Source: Bradyrhizobium sp. (lineage in GTDB: Bacteria; Pseudomonadota; Alphaproteobacteria; Rhizobiales; Xanthobacteraceae). From it: DNA of 37,886 nucleotides. Location: contig NZ_JAUSLT010000098.1 in the NCBI RefSeq assembly GCF_030646015.1, positions 1 to 37,886 on the forward strand, written 5' to 3'. A program made the translations under genes and the position numbers. The notes beneath the pieces were generated by a model. It was given only the letters and a program-made list of their open reading frames with translations, was not told the origin of the DNA and searched no databases. This document shows, one piece after another, positions 35,974 to 37,886 of this stretch. Numbering within the stretch: position 1 is the stretch's first letter; each line of letters begins with the position of its first letter.

Positions 35974-36059
35974 GGGTGGGCAAAGCACTTGCGTGCCCAC
36001 CTTTTTTTGATTGCCACTGCGGATGGTGGGCACGGCGCAAGAGGCGCCTTTGCCCACCC
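35974..36059. repeat. Palindromic repeat family D, facing inverted pair
   Basis: The left copy (35974-36001) is GGGTGGGCAAAG, inner GCAC-ttgc-GTGC, CCACC. The right copy (36025-36059) is the inverse with GGTGGGCAC, inner GGCGC-aagag-GCGCC, CTTTGCCCACCC. Placed between the convergent exoR-like and exonuclease III genes. The left copy doubles as a rho-independent terminator. Confidence 0.85.
35975..36008 (+). terminator. Rho-independent terminator after the exoR-like gene
   Basis: GGTGGGCA at 35975-35982 pairs perfectly with TGCCCACC at 35994-36001, and seven T residues follow directly at 36002-36008. It starts 13 bases after the stop codon of the exoR-like gene. This is the clearest terminator in the window. 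Confidence 0.8.
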
Positions 36060-36084
36060 TGCCAAATTTCACAAGCTCACGGCC

Positions 36085-36876
36085 TCAAGCCGCCTCCAGA
36101 TCCAGATCGATCCAGATCGGCACGTGGTCGGACGGCTTTTCCCAGGCCCGCACGTAGCTGTCGATTCCGACCCCGCGCAGGCGGTCGCTGGCCTGTGGCG
36201 ACAGCAACAGATGATCGATGCGAATGCCGTGGTTCTTCTGCCAGGCGCCGGCCTGGTAGTCCCAGAAGGTGTATTGGCCGGGGGCATCGGTGACCGCGCG
36301 CAGCGCGTCGGTGAGCCCGAGCCCGAGCAGCGATTGAAAGCTCTCCCGGGTGGCGGGGCGGAACAGGGCGTCGTTGACCCATGCCGCCGGATTATGGACG
36401 TCCGCAGCCTGCGGAATGACGTTGAAGTCGCCCGCCAGCACCAGCGGCTCTTCCGCTTTAAGCCGCTGCTTAGAATATTCAAGAAGTCGCGACATCCATT
36501 TGAGTTTATAGGGATATTTCTCGGTTTCCGGTGGGTTGCCATTGGGCAGATACAGGCAGGCGATCCGCATCACGCCGTGCTTCAGCGGGACCACGCCCTC
36601 CAGAAACCGGGCGTGGGCGTCCTCGTCGTCGCCGGCCAGGCCCGATTTGGTTTCCTCGAACGGCAGCTTCGACAGCAACGCAACGCCGTTGAAGGTCTTC
36701 TGGCCGTGGGTGACGACGTTGTAGCCGAGCGCCTCGATGGCCTCCCGGGGGAACGCCTCATCGACGCATTTGATCTCCTGCAGACAGACGATGTCGGGCG
36801 CGCAATCCTTCAGCCAGACCAGCAGGTGATCGATCCGTTGCCGGACCGAATTGACGTTCCAGGTTGCAATACGCAT
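36085..36876 (-). CDS. xth: Exodeoxyribonuclease III (AP endonuclease family)
   Basis: DNA-repair nuclease: 3'-5' exonuclease and apurinic-site endonuclease. The protein has 263 residues. Motifs in order are MRIATWNVNSVRQRIDHLL with the first metal-site Asn, IVCLQEIKC with the metal Glu, ACLYLPNGNP with the catalytic Tyr, LAGDFNVIP with Asp/Asn, RIDHLLLS, and the final PSDHVPIW with the catalytic His. ATG 36876 starts the conserved N-terminus; its ribosome site is weak, and the open frame upstream belongs to a shadow of the divergent gene. It is convergent with the exoR-like gene. Confidence 0.95.
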   Translation of the reverse strand: MRIATWNVNSVRQRIDHLLVWLKDCAPDIVCLQEIKCVDEAFPREAIEALGYNVVTHGQKTFNGVALLSKLPFEETKSGLAGDDEDAHARFLEGVVPLKHGVMRIACLYLPNGNPPETEKYPYKLKWMSRLLEYSKQRLKAEEPLVLAGDFNVIPQAADVHNPAAWVNDALFRPATRESFQSLLGLGLTDALRAVTDAPGQYTFWDYQAGAWQKNHGIRIDHLLLSPQASDRLRGVGIDSYVRAWEKPSDHVPIWIDLDLEAA

Positions 36877-37029
36877 CAAGGGGTTCCGTTGGCTTACCGC
36901 AATTTTAGTTTCGCTGGCATACCATGCGCGGCGGGGGTGTGATATCCGTTTAGACAAAGGCGTAGAGGCGGCCTCAAGGCAGGAAATTGGACCGTCCCGG
37001 TCGTCGTGGACCGGCTGACGTGAAATGCG

Positions 37030-37886
37030 ATGAAAAAACGTAATCTGATGATTCTGGCAGGCGCGCTGGCTGTTGCGGCGCTGACTGCCTACAGTACCCG
37101 CGCTGCATGGCTTGGCGGCGGCGCCAGTGTCCAGGGGCCGCCGCGCGCGCGCGTGGTCTCGGTTGAAGTGGCCAAAGCCGAGCGCAAGCCGGTGCCGGTG
37201 GACGTCGACTCGATCGGAACGGTAACGCCGATTTCCAGCGTGGCGCTGAAATCGCGGATCGAAACCACCATCGTCTCGGTGCACTTCGAAGACGGCGCCA
37301 GGGTCAACAAGGGCGATCTCCTGTTTACGCTCGATGCGCGCCAGATCGATGCCCAGATAGAACAGGCCGAGGGTGTGCTGGCCCGGGATCGGGCCCAGCT
37401 CGAGGCGGCACAGCGCGATGTCCGGCGGTATGCCGACCTGATCGGCAAGGGCGCCACCACGCAGGTCAACGTCGACAACGCCAAGACCCAGGCCGATATC
37501 CTGACCGGCACCATCAAGGCGGACCAGTCCGCACTGGATAATCTGAAGGTCCAGAAGAGCTTTACGACCATCCACGCACCGTTTACGGGACGGATCAGCG
37601 TCGCCAATGTGAAGGTCGGCAATTTCGTCCGGCCCGCAGATACCGCGCCGCTCGCCGTCATCAATCAAATGGCGCCGGTCTATGTGACTTTCGCCATTCC
37701 GCAGCGGATGCTGGTCGATCTGCGCGACGCCATGGCAGCGGGCGGCGCCAGGGTGATTGCGACCATCCCGGGCCACCAGCGATCCGAAGACGGCAAGGTC
37801 GCGATGGTCGAAAACACGGTCGATGCCACCACCGGCATGGTCACCGTGCGCGGTATCATGAACAACGAGAACGAAACCCTGTGGCC
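37030..37886 (+). CDS. RND efflux periplasmic adaptor (membrane fusion protein), 3'-truncated by window edge
   Basis: First 285 codons of an AcrA/MdtA-type adaptor; the frame is still open at the window end. It opens with a signal/anchor helix (RNLMILAGALAVAALTAYST). A beta segment follows (VDSIGTVTPISSVALKSRIE) and a first half-lipoyl motif (VHFEDGARVNKGDLLFTLDA). A coiled-coil hairpin runs from IDAQIEQAEG to about QSALDNLK. The second half-lipoyl motif is TIHAPFTGRISVANVKVGNF. ATG 37030 is the first fitting start. An RND pump gene probably follows beyond the window. Divergent from xth across 153 bases; I see no clear operator there. Confidence 0.93.
   Translation, partial: MKKRNLMILAGALAVAALTAYSTRAAWLGGGASVQGPPRARVVSVEVAKAERKPVPVDVDSIGTVTPISSVALKSRIETTIVSVHFEDGARVNKGDLLFTLDARQIDAQIEQAEGVLARDRAQLEAAQRDVRRYADLIGKGATTQVNVDNAKTQADILTGTIKADQSALDNLKVQKSFTTIHAPFTGRISVANVKVGNFVRPADTAPLAVINQMAPVYVTFAIPQRMLVDLRDAMAAGGARVIATIPGHQRSEDGKVAMVENTVDATTGMVTVRGIMNNENETLW

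Noticed and set aside
27622..36059. Repeats considered as a CRISPR array
   Set aside because: They are few, inverted rather than direct, without regular spacers, and there are no cas genes.
36877..37776. N-terminal extension of exonuclease III to 563 residues
   Set aside because: Antisense to the membrane fusion protein gene; exonuclease III homologues begin MRIATWNVNS.

Overview
The window is about 37.9 kb of high-GC DNA from an alphaproteobacterium. Gene content, protein sequence style and several dispersed repeat types point to Bradyrhizobium or a close relative (Bradyrhizobiaceae/Nitrobacteraceae). The clues are a conserved pyrG-kdsA-eno-ftsB-pdhA-pdhB-pdhC-lpd backbone, an E1-beta subunit carrying its own lipoyl domain, an ExoR-like Sel1 protein, and abundant palindromic repeats. 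The genus is inferred from recall; no search was run.

Layout. 1-8262: CTP synthase (5' end cut off), a convergent phospholipid methyltransferase-like gene, a NIPSNAP protein, then kdsA with MFS and EamA transporters and a metallophosphoesterase, then a small membrane protein coupled to an HlyD-type protein. 8311-11194 (minus): an unrecognised secreted protein, QueF, and a cytochrome c overlapping an exported Vgb-like beta-propeller. 11372-12655: enolase. 12782-22173 is an accessory block between eno and ftsB. It holds an M15-like anchored protein, an HSL-type hydrolase, an MDR oxidoreductase, and a minus-strand run of a secreted coiled-coil/Pro-rich protein, a secreted subtilase and an outer-membrane barrel protein. 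22174-29524: an FMN reductase, ftsB and the whole pyruvate dehydrogenase set (E1-alpha, E1-beta, DUF5076, E2, E3). A Vsr-like DUF559 gene bounded by inverted repeats is wedged between E2 and E3. 29693-37886: a threonine synthase-like enzyme, a Bug-type solute-binding protein, a long non-coding dispersed element, a small membrane protein, ilvD overlapping an exoR-like gene, exonuclease III, and the start of an RND membrane-fusion protein.

How genes work together. The pdh genes encode one complete complex converting pyruvate to acetyl-CoA. Enolase lies just upstream in glycolysis. KdsA makes KDO-8-P for lipopolysaccharide. The three minus-strand genes at 16520-21888 look like one envelope/secretion unit and are the best candidate for an undescribed multi-gene system.

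Non-coding structure is the other notable theme. Four unrelated repeat families occur as facing inverted pairs in gene gaps. In each, outer arms are conserved while the inner hairpin stem differs in sequence but still pairs. One pair supplies the start codon, ribosome site and C-terminus of the DUF559 gene. A separate ~560-bp element near 32.2-32.8 kb folds into a branched set of stems and resembles a sequence I recall as widely dispersed in Bradyrhizobium. I saw no tRNA, rRNA, CRISPR array or transposase gene.
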